NCBI GenBank assembly: GCA_963930655.1
Contig: OZ005608.1
Location: 930,001-994,000 of the forward strand
Reading direction: 5' to 3'
Length of the DNA: 64,000 nucleotides
Source of the DNA: Myrica gale
Taxonomy: Eukaryota; Streptophyta; Magnoliopsida; Fagales; Myricaceae
The notes under the pieces were generated by a model, which was not told the origin of the DNA, did no database searches, and worked only from the letters and a program-made list of their open reading frames with translations. How positions within the stretch are numbered: the first letter of the stretch is position 1; every line of letters begins with the position of its first letter. The translations under genes and the position numbers were made by a program. Below are positions 1 to 12,040 of the stretch, piece by piece.

Positions 1-641
1 TCATCAGTACTTCGTTGCAGTGCAACATGGCTTACGGAATTTAATCCCAAATATAAACCAAGAAAAGGAATTCACACTGCCAACCTTTTTTTTTGCTGAA
101 TAATTCCATGAGATTATCATTGCATTAAATTTAGAGTACAAGATACAATAAAGATCAAGAACAAAAATCCAAATGCGACTAGGTTGTAAAAAGGGCTAAC
201 AGGATCTAAAAGGATTGATAAACCACAAATGCTCCATGCTGGGCAGAGAGAGCGGATGGCGGGAAACGGTTGACGGCACTACCGGAACCAAATAGGAGCT
301 AGCACTGCTAACCTACACATGCATCTTAACCTAGTTTTTTTTCTTTCTAGAATGCATCTTAACCTAGTTGCTATGTAAGTGCCCATCATAGTGCCACGGG
401 CGATCTAAACTTGGTGTGATTTCACATAAGCGTGAGGTCACTTGATAAGAAGCTTGAGAGGTGTGGTTTCAGTAAATAAAATATGAGCGGAAATTTAATG
501 CTAGTGACAGTCAAAAAGAAATTAGATGCTTCATCTGTACACATTGCAACATTATGCAGAGATCAGTGAGATGATCGAGACACCCTGACAAAGAGTGCAG
601 TGAGATTGTGAAGTAATGATTCACTATGCGAAAGAAAGTAC

Positions 642-2688
642 CAGCTGATGTCTCTGATCAAAGCTTCTCTTTCCTCGAATGATCGACGCCAATGTATTAA
701 GTCATACTCATCCATTTCAATATTTCGTCTCAGCTTGGTAATTTTGTATTCCTCTCCTCTTCCTTTTGCTTCCCTTCTTAGCTTATTATGGTACTGTGTA
801 TCCGTCAGAGCATGGGAGGGGAAAATTGAAAAAACAAAGACTTAAATCAGAGTACTGGAAAATCAAGCAAAAGGTTCAGAAGATGTCCATCTAATGGCAA
901 GGTGAGAAACATGCAAAAACTAGGAGAAACAGCTAACCTCACGCTCAGCAAAGGCAGCCTCTAAGTCAAGTTCTTTGACACTTGTTTTCTGCCCAAAAAA
1001 ATACATAACAAGCAGGTGAATGTGACAGCTTACAAGTGAACAAGACTCACGAAAGGAGTGCTAACCAGAATAATTTTTGGTGCTAACCAGAATAATTTTT
1101 GGTATTAAAGACTTCTTGTACTGAGCTTTGGTGTAAACAACGCTGTTTTCCTCATCGAAGTCCTCGTCATCCGATAACTCTGCTAAATTTTTGTCTTTGT
1201 ATTTCTCAGGATTCACCTCCAAGTCATCCAAAATCATTTGCTCAGCAACATGTATCTGCCACAACTGCATAACACATAAAAACGGAAGCTTGTAATGTTG
1301 ACCATGATGCTGATGATGATAAATATTGATCACAACCAGCAAAAGGAGGCTCCTGGCCAGGACATTTGTAAACAAAAATAAAACAGAGAGGAGCCCCACC
1401 AAGATTGTTTTCTATGTAGTTTCTAATGTTCTCATCTTTCTGTTTAACATTTAAGAATTACGGCCCTGGCAGTGTGCAACTTCATGTGCATATCAAGCTG
1501 GCAGTGAACCTCCAAAGGGAAAGAAACCCATGGGTAGAGCAGTAGGTGTGGGAGGAAGGAGATGCAAATGAATGACATATTCACACACCGATGGATCTTT
1601 CTTCCTACATCTAAATCCTAATAAAGAAAGGAAGAAATTTAGCATGACCTAATCTATTTAGAGAAATATAATATATAAATGCTTTACCAAACTTTCTGAA
1701 CTTTATGAGCATAGAAAGATTTTCCCTCAAAGATGTGATAGGTCACTCGCCCCGATGGGAAGTCATAACAGATGAAACGTTTATCTCAGTTAAAGGCTTG
1801 CCATTGTAATTGGGAAATGCAATGTGCATGCACTGGCCTCTGGGCATTAATTGCAAAACGCTTCAGCACATTGGATCTGGAAAAAATGTCAGAAAAGGAT
1901 TCCTTGTAAAAACAAACCTTATCGACGTAAGGGTGATTAGACAACAGAGGTTCCTCTACTGGTTTATCCCCTGGATCTTTTCTTGGAACCGGAGGTCTTC
2001 CACAATCACGCTGCAAGGGAAGCATGCGAAATACAACAAGTAAGCTTCGTAGGAGAATATTATAATTATATTTTCAATAAATTCCATCTTTTGCAACCTC
2101 AAAGCAGAGTGCATGTGCAGGAACAGAAAAACTGATTGCTTTATACATTACAAGAAGACCCAGTAGTGACCCTAGAAGAGTAGAAGCCTTCTTCCCTGCC
2201 TCTCAAAAAAACCAGCATGCCAGGAAGATAAGCCTCACTAAAAGAATAGACTGGCCTCAAATCCAGAGAAGATCATGCTCATAGTTAACTACAGTAGTGT
2301 ATTGTATTCTAATTTTTAGCTGTTTACCCGGATACTTGAGTGACGACCGTTTTTTGCGCTTTTTGTACTCGCAGAACAAAGATAAGTTTGTTTATGAAGA
2401 ATTTGTAGGAACTTCAGGTCAAAACATGAGGTAACACATGAATTTACAAAGTGGTCTAGCAGAATTGCTTTTCCATGCGGTTCCGCCCAACTTTTCAAGT
2501 CTGAACCTGTTAATCCTCGATTAAACCTACATGCCATACCCCATGATCACATAGACCACAGGCGACAGCCATGCACCACAATAATGTCCAAATGAAGATA
2601 GGAAACAAGAGGTAATATTTGCATGATGGAAACATACAAGGAGATTACATATGCAACGAAGATATGAAAAGCTTGTCATGAGCCTATT

Positions 2689-2726
<38 letters not shown>

Positions 2727-5700
2727 ACCCGTAATTCATCTGGATTAGAATCATCATCACGATGAAATATGGGCGGAAAGTCAAATCTGTTGAAGCTGGA
2801 CGTGTGGACACAAATGTCAAAAATTGAGCAGTAAGCAAATAAGGAATCTAAAACTAACAACACCATTAATTTACCAGGACAATGAAAAGAGAAAGACCTC
2901 AATATTATGTTAAAACAGATGTGAAGTTGAGGAGAATAGTTGGAGGTACAAGATTACATACATCAGGTGATCTATGTTTGGTTGGAGAAACCGCATTTCA
3001 ATAGGAAATCGATAACGGTAAGGATCTCGCTTTGCCTGCAACAAAGAATGAGACGTACAACAAAAAACCTTAGAGAAAAGGTCAATTTCCCAAACCCACA
3101 ATGACTCTGATCTATGGTGCTGAATAAACTTATAGAATCAACTTGTTAATGTAGCCAGATTAATATTCAGCAAAATGGTCCCTAAAAGGAAAGAAACACA
3201 AGACTGGTAACAGAAATGCTCACCAGAATCTCAACTATGACGTGCATACCAACTTTTATGTGATGGCGAATCCAGTACCAATCATTGCCTTTTATAGGGA
3301 CCCACCTGAAATAAATCAAGACACACAATTTATGAGGAAACTTTGTATTACATATAGCTATATGCTAAACCATAAAACAAGGAGACCATGAATATTGGAG
3401 TACCTACCCAAGTGACAGAAGACAAAGCCTCCTCAATCACCATACAAAATATACAGCCTGACCCGCATAAGAAGCCAGATACCCACATACAACACAAACC
3501 AGCATTTTGGCAGTAGGAATATAAACATTTTTTAATGGTTTCAGCAAAATGATTAAGTTTGATGTATAGAGTAAACTTTGACATCCCAAACAGCACTCAA
3601 CTGACAAGACTAGTGACACCATAATACAACTTTATTTATGAGCTCAGTCAAAACAACCACGCCTCAAGTCCTCACTAAGTACACGTATCGGGTTAGTTAA
3701 TTCATGGAAGCGAAGATACTCATCATCAACAAAATTAATAAAGGTTCAAGACAGCGCTTAAGATTACATACATCAGGTGATCTATGTTTGGTTGGACAAC
3801 ACCATCACTAATCTGATATTCGACCATACAAACTCATAATCACTTTATCCGCTTATACTTACCCATCATGTACACCTCCAATGTCAACAAATGCTCCCTG
3901 ATAAAGGTGCAAAGTAGTCACTTTCCCTAAACAAATCTGCACAGAAAATTCCACAATAACGTTTCATATAATCTAATTGCATATAGCATCAATTAGATGA
4001 CCGTTTTTTGCAGATATGAGAATGTGAACATTCTAGAGAGAGTCAGATGAGGAAATAGAATCACCACATGGCACTTTCGCATGGGCTGCAAATATAGCAG
4101 ACTATCTCAAGCCTGCTTATCTGTAGGACAGATATATAGTTCATGTTGTAGCTGGCATTAAGCATTGATACTTAAAAAGTATTCAGCTACATTTTGTATA
4201 CACAAAGGGAGAGGATGAGTAATACACGAAGCATTCAACTGTTTTGAAACCACTGGTCACTAAAATTCAGCATCCGATATTGGTAAGGTTCTAGCGAAAT
4301 TCATCCTTACAGTCACGGACAATTCAATAGTGGCATGTAAATTAAACTTCTTTTGTGTATGGGGCATAACATGTTACATCCAATGATGAAAAATGATTAA
4401 CGCATACCAATATTCTAGTTTGATAAAGGTGAGGGTACCCAGGCAAATGCAGGAATCATTAGGATGAGACCTAGAGTAAAATTCCAAAAGCAAGATAAAA
4501 GTGAAACTGATAAAAGTAAAAAGAATGAGCTAATAACTTACTTGTCCTGGATAATAAAATGGAAGCTCATACTGCAGAAAACAATAATGATCAATGTTAC
4601 GATTCCTCCATAAACCAAATTAAAATAAACAAAGAAAATTCACCACCTATTTTTACCATTTCCTCTTTGTAGTCCTTTCCTCTTTTCCTCCTACCTGGAT
4701 GGTAATCTTGGTCGTACTGTAAAGGCATTAAAAACATGCACATTATCTCCCACATGGAACAATCAAACTTGTAGACAATGCAGTAGCAAAGTTCATGGCT
4801 TAAATCAAGGCCACAGCAACAAAAAGTACATAAGCTTAATATCAACAATTCAAATCTCTGAATCTATGTCTGCCCAAACCCATGTTTTTCTGGATCAGTC
4901 CACATGTACTAAACCTTTAGCCTAAATTTATAACCACATTAATCAATATCTCCCTATTTGACATGGTTATCCCCACATATATGAGAATCTGGGCCAAATT
5001 TCCAAATTCATAACAATAGACTTCAGCTCGACCACATGTTTATTAGAACCAGTTGGACTCACAATCTCAATCTAAACCAATTAATGCCTGCTAGTCCAAA
5101 ACTTTGGGCCTTGTTTGGGATCGGAATTGAGATTGAGATTTAGAGAGGGTTTCCTGGGCTTTGTACCGGGTTTGTGAGTTTTGGAATTGAGTGATGTAAG
5201 ACCCTAATAAATACTTTCTTTTGTTTGCAGCTTTTTGCAGAAATGTGTCAATCAAACGGTGAACCTCATTCTATAAAAAACAACTCTAGGTGGACCCCAT
5301 TCTAGGGCCCATACTATAAAAAGCAACTTTAATTCGACAACATTTAAAAGTGTAGGGTCTCACATGCTGTGTTAATCATACGGTGAAGTATAGTGTCAGT
5401 TGGAGAAACAAGAAACAATAATGTCTTTTGGTTTTTAATTCGACATTTGACTTCGAGGCACACAAAGCAGGCTATGATGTTTGCATAACCCGCTTTCAAT
5501 CCTAACACATTCAAATGCAGAGACTTTAAAGCGGGACTTAAGTCTTAAACCCTGAGTTCAAACCCGATCCCAAACAAGGCCCTAAAATTTATGACTGAAC
5601 TTTATCTTAAGGATTAAATATTGTGTAACAGTATTGTGCCCCAAGGTACCAACACCTTCAGTTCTTCTAACATATTTCTTTCAAAGGAAATAACTTGTTT

Positions 5701-6770
5701 TCTTAAACACACTGATCAAATTTGAAAAATTAGATTCTGAAGAAAATCCCGCTCAAAAGTATGATCTCTTTCTGTATCACAAAACTTCAATAAAATGATA
5801 ATTTGATCCATCTCCCAACTTTACACTACATTTTGCTTGACATAAACCTACTAAACCTACAGATACGCTCACACGGTCCAAGCTCGCTTCATATAGAAAT
5901 CCATAACGCCACGGTAGCCTCTGGTTCAAGACTACCCAAAACATAACGTACCAATAGAAAACGGAACAAGAAGGACAGACGGAAAAAGTTTCTGTTGCAA
6001 ACCTTATAAGACTCCTCCTCCAACCTATCCCTATTCACCGCAACCCACTCATTGTACTGCTTCAAGAAAACCTTGTACCTATCCAAACACATATCCTCCG
6101 TCTCCGTCCTCACCTCCTTCTCGACCTCCTCCAGCCCGACTCTCACATTCTGCAGCTTATGCGCTTCCCTTATGTATTCTAGTTCCTTCCTATCCACCTC
6201 CCAACCCCGCGGAGGCCAATCCCTGGGCGGCACGTGCTGCGCAACCATTGGTGTTGCCCACACCGTCTCCAGAGGCTCAGGTATCTCCCCCTTGATCTCA
6301 AATTGTTTGCGATAGTAATCGTCCTCGGTCAGCCCCATTGCCTCCATCTTCTTCTTGCGGTAACTGGGTTTGAGCATTTTGAAGGCTTCGATGGCTTCGG
6401 GAGTCTGGAGAGGCACCTCTTCGCCTTCGTTCAAGCTTTTTCGAGCGAAATCGGCTTCGGGAGTGAGTACCTCTTCCCATGGGGCCCATCCGCGCTCTAT
6501 CCAGTTGCGTTTTCGGGCTTCGTCCTCTGTTTCTTTTTCTTTGGGGCCGAATTTCTCGAGGAAGGTCTCGTCGACGGGGAACTCGTCGGAGCTGAAGCAG
6601 CTGACGGTGAAGGTGGATTGTCTGGTGAGGTTGGAGAAGGGAATTAGTGTTTTGGCCGGGAAGAGAGGTGAACATTGATGTTGGTGCTGGTGCTGGTGCT
6701 GGCGGGGTTTGGAGATAGGGTTTAAGGTTTTTGGGCAGGTGAAAAAGTTAGGTGCATAGAGGATTTGCAT
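642..6770 (-). CDS. PTAC10: PTAC10, plastid transcriptionally active chromosome protein (3' end outside window)
   Basis: Component of the plastid-encoded RNA polymerase complex in the chloroplast nucleoid, needed for plastid gene expression. Eleven exons can be joined in frame: 6770-6003, 4716-4657, 4571-4542, 3936-3863, 3305-3224, 3035-2962, 2795-2729, 2010-1918, 1264-1088, 988-938 and 793-642. Together they give about 542 residues. The last visible exon ends in mid-codon at a GT donor, so the C-terminus lies left of base 1. The start has a basic, His/Gln-rich leader typical of a transit peptide, then the conserved block FPVDETFLEKFGPK. An S1-type RNA-binding segment follows (about residues 285-370, including LYQGAFVDIGGVHDGW), then NIDHLIFNRFDFPPIFHRDD and the acidic ELSDDEDFDEE. 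These match Arabidopsis PTAC10 (AT3G48500) as I remember it. The donor after exon 7 (GTCTCT) is weak and sits beside a GA microsatellite. Confidence 0.93.
1060..1103. repeat. 22-bp tandem duplication over a PTAC10 splice donor
   Basis: Two identical 22-base units (1060-1081 and 1082-1103) straddle the 3' end of PTAC10 exon 9. Each carries the same CTG|GTTAGC donor on the minus strand. The upstream donor (exon end 1088) keeps the reading frame. The downstream one would add 22 bases and shift it. Confidence 0.9.
2694..2721. repeat. (GA)n microsatellite next to a PTAC10 donor
   Basis: About 14 GA units. On the minus strand they form a TC-rich tract beginning a few bases inside the intron after exon 7. 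Confidence 0.95.
3760..3796 (-). repeat. Intronic copy of a PTAC10 exon-intron junction
   Basis: Thirty-seven bases identical to 2950-2986, which hold the last 25 bases of PTAC10 exon 6 plus its GTATGT donor. The copy lies in the same orientation in an upstream intron (3306-3862), so it supplies a second donor with exon-like flank. Confidence 0.9.
5106..5582. mobile_element. MITE in PTAC10 intron 1
   Basis: A 477-bp element with perfect 19-bp terminal inverted repeats: 5106-5124 begins GGGCCTTGTTTGGGATC and is mirrored at 5564-5582. It has no coding capacity. The terminal motif resembles PIF/Harbinger or hAT MITEs of plants. The flanks (ctt left, taa right) do not show an intact TWA duplication, so the superfamily is uncertain. 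Confidence 0.8.
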
Positions 6771-7638
6771 TTGGTGAAACTGTCTTGGACTAGAGACTAG
6801 AGAGCTTGGAAAGTCTCAAGTGAAGAGTATGCAAACTGGGTCACTGCCAGGAATAGAAAGCTTTTATGGAAAGAGTGGATAAGGAGTTTAAAGAAACAGG
6901 GTAAATATGTAACTATCATTTTTTTAAAAAAATTAATCTTTAATAATTTTTTTTCTAATCAGTAATTTTAATTTTTGTAAAAATAATACAAAAATAATTT
7001 TTTTACCAAATAAATAAAAACTCTTTTCATAATATTTTTTCTAACATATTTTTTTACTCTCACATCTTACAAGATTAAAAATTTTGAATTTTTAGAAGAA
7101 AAAAATTGAGAGTTTGACTTTTTATGGGATTTATAAAAAGTTGTGAAAAAAGTTTAAAAATATTTGATTTCAAAAATAATTTTTATTGAAGTTTGTTCAA
7201 ATTAATGAGAGATAATCTTTGATAGAATTTTTTAATAAGAAAGTAATAGTTTGTTAAAAATTAAAAAAGAGAGAAGATTTATATACTTTTTTAATGAAAA
7301 AGTGTTGATGTTTGTAATTTATGTGAGAATTTTGAATTTGGATATTTAGATATTTAATTGTAACAAATTTATTTTTTACAATTTGTTCATAAACAAAAAT
7401 CAATTAAATTTTAAAAACTTTTTCATCCCAAACGTCTTTTCTATGAGCTCCACAATTATCACAATATCCAAAAAGAAATATATCTCGAATTTTTTTTTCT
7501 TAACACATTCTGCTTTCAAACCGGATTTTTATCAAGTTTTGCATGTCAAAAAAATTTATTTTTTATTTTTTTTAATTAAAGTTTGTTTTTAAGATAGAAT
7601 AAATTTGATGAAATTTTTTATAATCCATTTTTATTCGG
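6771..7638. other. AT-rich spacer upstream of PTAC10, with a dispersed repeat
   Basis: Holds the presumed PTAC10 promoter. About 7080-7580 is a very AT-rich repeat whose wording (stretches such as TTTTATGGGATTTATAAAAA) recurs at 46285-46640. No gene is seen. Confidence 0.5.
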
Positions 7639-7646
7639 TGTGGATA

Positions 7647-8455
7647 TAGGAGTGAGCATTTTGTCCGCCAATATTGGAATTTCAATTTCGGTACCAGCTT
7701 CATCCACTGTTCACTTTCTACGGCACGGAGCCAGAGGCGATAGACACTATGATTTAAGCGGTACAAGTTTTTTTAAATGGTTTAGGGTTAACCCTCCCCC
7801 GACAGTTTTCTCTTCTCCTCCTATTTCCTAATCTCTCTCGACTCTCACCTCTCTCTAACTCTCTCACCACAGTCAGTCGCCTCCTCCCTTCCGGCCTAAG
7901 CAACTTCGTTAGGGCCTCCATCTCCGACGAGCCTTTCTCTCTCTCTCTCTCTGATTTCATAGTGACTCTTCTCTCTCAGCTCTCTCTGATCTGATCTTCG
8001 ATGCTCCACGACCCCACAACGTGACAGGAGCTCATTGTCGGTTGTCACACAACTTCTCTGCATCTGGCCATCGCATAGTTCATTAGTTAATTTGTTTGTG
8101 TTGTGAATATGTTGGAGGATTTGGATTTGTTAGTGGATCAATTTATTTTAATGCTAATGTGTGGATTTGTTTGTTTGTGGATCTATTTTGGCTATTTGCA
8201 AATTGCAAACATGCAGATGCTAGCACATGTATTTCCAACAATTTGGAGAAATTAAATGTTTAGTGTGAAATTGTATTTGAAATTCCAGCATTCCGATACC
8301 AAGATCGATAAAAACAAGCCCAGATATCATTGCCAGAATTTCGACATTCGGTACCGTAATTGCCGAAATTCTGGCAATTGTCGGACCAGAACCGGATGCC
8401 AAAATAGACATCCGGTTCTTATTGGTACCTGAGTCAGAATTTTAACGCTGCCTTA
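7647..8455. mobile_element. Degenerate non-autonomous hAT-type element
   Basis: Starts TAGGAGTGAGC and ends CGCTGCCTTA, a decayed hAT-style inverted terminus. It is flanked by near-matching 8-bp duplications, TGTGGATA (7639-7646) and TGTGGATG (8456-8463). Subterminal GGTACC-containing motifs and two hairpins lie near the right end: a 12-bp stem reading GCCAGAATTTCG around 8333-8380, and CCGGATG/CATCCGG around 8395-8415. The middle is CT-rich, like a captured leader, but no protein is recognisable. Confidence 0.6.
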
Positions 8456-8785
8456 TGTGGATGAAATGTGTTTGGATCATTAAAGTGTAGTAGAAAAACA
8501 TAACTCTTTATTGACATGTACATTGAGCCTGCTTTTTTATTTTTTTGAAACAAAATAAGGAAAAACACTTCCAACCCAATCTACCAATCTTCATTGACAG
8601 TCTTTGTGACTTCAAAACATGCCCCTCAAAAAAAGACATTCTTGAATACCGAATGAAAAACACTTTTGGCCAGGAAAGCTACCAAGATAAGTTGAAATCA
8701 ATCACACAGCAACGGCAATATCACATCAGAAGCTTTAACCCAATTTGGTCTGGATGAATTTTTCACACATCCTATGAGAAGACAG

Positions 8786-10087
8786 TCACGAGTAGAATTT
8801 GTAGCCCTTCGCTTCAAGTATGATCTGCCTCAATGCACCGATAGGGGCCAGGATCATCAATGCGATCCCAACTATAATGCAGAACTGAAATTTCAAGGGT
8901 CAAAAAGCTTAGGGCATGGTGTAAGAACATTACATAGATTTGCATGAAAGAAACCAAGAGAAAATATACGAGCTGAACCGAAATTTTCTTGCTAACATAC
9001 CCAATTTGCGAACCAAGATAAGCTGAATCTTTTTGGTTTATAGATTACCAACCACATGATGCAAGGCAGCTGCAAAATAACACAGCATTAGATATACGTA
9101 ACTACCGGCCAGTTTTTGCATTGAGAAACAAGAGCAAGAGATCACAGAGATATCATGTGGTACAAAGTATGTTGTGGGAGCAAAAGCAAATCCTCCAAAG
9201 AAACTGAGAAGTCCTCCGAAGAAAGGGAATGAAATTCCAAGGAACATGGTAAGTGCTGCAGACAAAGAAAGTCAATTCATTAGCACTCGTCCATTAAAGA
9301 GGAGGGAATATAAAAGTTTCTCTTCAGATGGTAAATTGCTTACCAACGTATGCATTCCGTATGATGAAACGAAGGAATCCACTTGGCTTGAAATCCATCT
9401 TCTTAACGGAAAATGATTCCAACATGTCAAAAACTGGAACGGCGAAAATCTGCATTGCAGAAACAGAGACAGGGTATTGTATCAAAGAAATGAAAACATG
9501 TCAGTGAATGTCATGTGCACAAACATGTCAGTGACAGGATTTTGACAACAATAGCAGGGATGAACTTTGCTCAAGCGTTGGGCAAGTAGTATATGTTATT
9601 CTTATTGAGTCCCCACCTGGTAACTACCAATGACATGAACAACAACAAACATATTAGCGACTGCAACAAGCCAAACGGGCTTCTCAAGCGACATGAGAAT
9701 GTTATCCTGAACCCCATTTCCGAACACCCAATAACCAACTAGGGAAACCGGGAAATAGCACAAGGCCACCACGATATAGGCGATCATTACACCTTTCCAC
9801 ATGGGTTTCTTGGAAGGCATTTGAGGTGTAGAAGGTATGGTTGCTTGGATCTCCAGCACCACATTATGCCCAGCATAGGCAAAAGCTACATTGCCCAAAG
9901 CTGAAAAGAAGTCGAACACATTTCCCGTTGTGGTTGATGCCTTAGGACTATAATCCACGTCCGGTTGAACCCCTTTGTGAGCTGAAGCTGCCCAAGCTAT
10001 GGTAGAGTAACTGTTCAACAATTGGTCACAGAATGTCAATTACTGAATTCATTGGATTTTCAAACACAACTATACAGGATTATCAGG

Positions 10088-10127
<40 letters not shown>

Positions 10128-10910
10128 GTGTCTCAGTTTATCAATATTTCTTTACAAAGGAAGCTTTTATCAGCAATGGCGTTGGCGTTAGAGCAGAATA
10201 TGTTACCTCAAGGACATGGCAGCCGCAGCCAAAGAGACACCGGTGATAGAGTTGAAACTGGGGAGGTGGGAGAGAACAAAGTGAACTGATGCAAAGATCA
10301 TGATGAAGTAGGTGGTTTTGACAGGTTTGCAGCCAGTGCACAACAAATCATGGATCTTCTTCAGGGATTTCCCACCAGTGATCATATACACTATGTTCAC
10401 GCCAATTTCCACCATAAGTTGTTGGGGCACCACTATCCAAAGGCCAAGCTTTTCTCCAAAAGCATATTGACCCAACTCATGGTACCTATCAAATCTTTCC
10501 CCAGGGACCATTTCATGCATTTCCACCATTTGCCACAACGTGTACAGAGTGATGAACCACGACAAAACCAACACAGCACCACCAGGACCCCTATGTGAAA
10601 TACACCCAAAGAACATAATCTAAATCACCCAAGATCATAATGTAAATAAACAAGAATATATCTCTGTCTAACTACTGGGAGATATAAAACATGTTCATGC
10701 ATGCACGTATGGTTTATATACCATCTTTTAACCAAGGACAAAAACCGCATACCATCCAAGTTGAGCCATAGCATAAGGGAGACCGAGGACTCCAGCGCCG
10801 ACCATGGCAGTGACATTGTGGAAAGCAGAGTACCACCACTTTGCGCTCCTCGACTTGGTGATGGGAAGCCAGTCATCGAGATCTTTCGCGTTCGTAGAAG
10901 CCTCTCCCAT
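8786..10910 (-). CDS. LHT1: LHT1-type lysine/histidine (amino acid) transporter
   Basis: Proton-coupled amino acid permease of the plasma membrane, AAAP/ATF family. Seven exons join cleanly: 10910-10753, 10590-10207, 10010-9617, 9449-9344, 9255-9164, 9069-9001 and 8884-8786, giving 433 residues with a TGA at 8786-8788. That is close to the usual 440-450. The start [18 protein letters not shown] precedes [19 protein letters not shown], the LHT hallmark at the first membrane helix. Later blocks are [64 protein letters not shown] and the short C-tail EAKGYKFYS. All match Arabidopsis LHT1 closely by eye. No lesion is seen. Intron 2 carries a CA/TA microsatellite. It could be another LHT paralogue rather than the direct LHT1 orthologue. 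Confidence 0.95.
10086..10130. repeat. (CA)n(TA)n compound microsatellite
   Basis: A run of CA units followed by TA units within an LHT1-like gene intron (10011-10206). Likely polymorphic. Confidence 0.95.
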
Positions 10911-12040
10911 TATCTCTCAGAGCAGATTCAAAGTGAGTTAAAAGTTATTGGATAGTAGTAAATACCCTCCTGACTCTTTACAGATTCCTGTGAGTAAAGG
11001 TTCTTAGATACTAAAGAGTAAAGATCTCCTGACTTTAACAGATTCAAGCTCTTTTTCAGGAGGATATGATCCGTATCAGGGGAAGCCAGTAGATTAGGTA
11101 AACAACGAAAATGCCACTCTAGTTTTTAAAAATTAAAAATTTCTACTTTTCAAATTTTAAATATTTTTTTAGTATATTACACGTTTTTTTCACCTATGCT
11201 TGAATCTGGATTATGAAAATATCATGTTGGTTGTGTTACACTCCATTATTCTCACATTCACATTCAGCTAATCCATTATTACTCTTTTTTTTATAAATAA
11301 TCTAGATTAAATAATTCAAAAAATATATATAATAAAAAATAAAACTATTGAACCTATAATGAGCAAACTAACTCGATGTGAACAGTTGATATAATCATTG
11401 ATGCAATGATTAAATGAGAACAGTTTAGTAAGATCTATTAAGGTGGTGTTTGTTTGTGAAAATTTTGGGGTGATGAAAATGTTGGAGTATTGGAATTGGT
11501 AAAAAAATGAATATATTTTATGAGAGTTGGTGAAAAAGTGAGCAGAGAGAAAATTTGAGTGAATATTATAATAATAAAGAATTATTTTATGTAAAAAATA
11601 TTATTATAATACAATTTTTTATAATATGCCCGAAACGTTGACAAAAGCCCCCTAAGACTAAACCTCAACCTTACACAATCATTCATTTGTAAAAGTATCC
11701 AACTAGATTAATAAAAAAGAAATATTCAACTAGATATTTTTTTTATTCATTTAGATGTCTTATAATCTTTCAAAAAAAATTTAAGATATTTCAAATAACA
11801 ATAATATCAACACTAAACATATAATTTAAAATTATCTTAACAACTCAAATCCTTCAAAATCTTAATCCATAACAGACGATGATCCAGCACTGTGGCGGGT
11901 TGACGCCATATGAAATGGGTACCCAAGTTGGGCTTGGAAGAAACCAAGTGGCTACTTCCGAAAAATAAATTAAAACCGAGTCTCTATACAGAGTAATTAC
12001 TGTGGCCCGAGGTGAGGGAATGAAAGCCTTCCAAAAGAGA
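10911..12040. other. Spacer between the LHT1-like gene and the SR-rich gene
   Basis: Contains the presumed LHT1-like promoter near 10911-11100 and then AT-rich sequence. About 11455-11640 belongs, in inverted orientation, to a dispersed repeat also seen at 16840-17000, 40065-40225 and 50335-50480. No gene is seen. Confidence 0.45.

Noticed and set aside
6234..6678. Long plus-strand frames over PTAC10 exon 1
   Set aside because: They are antisense shadows of a conserved coding exon and resemble no protein.
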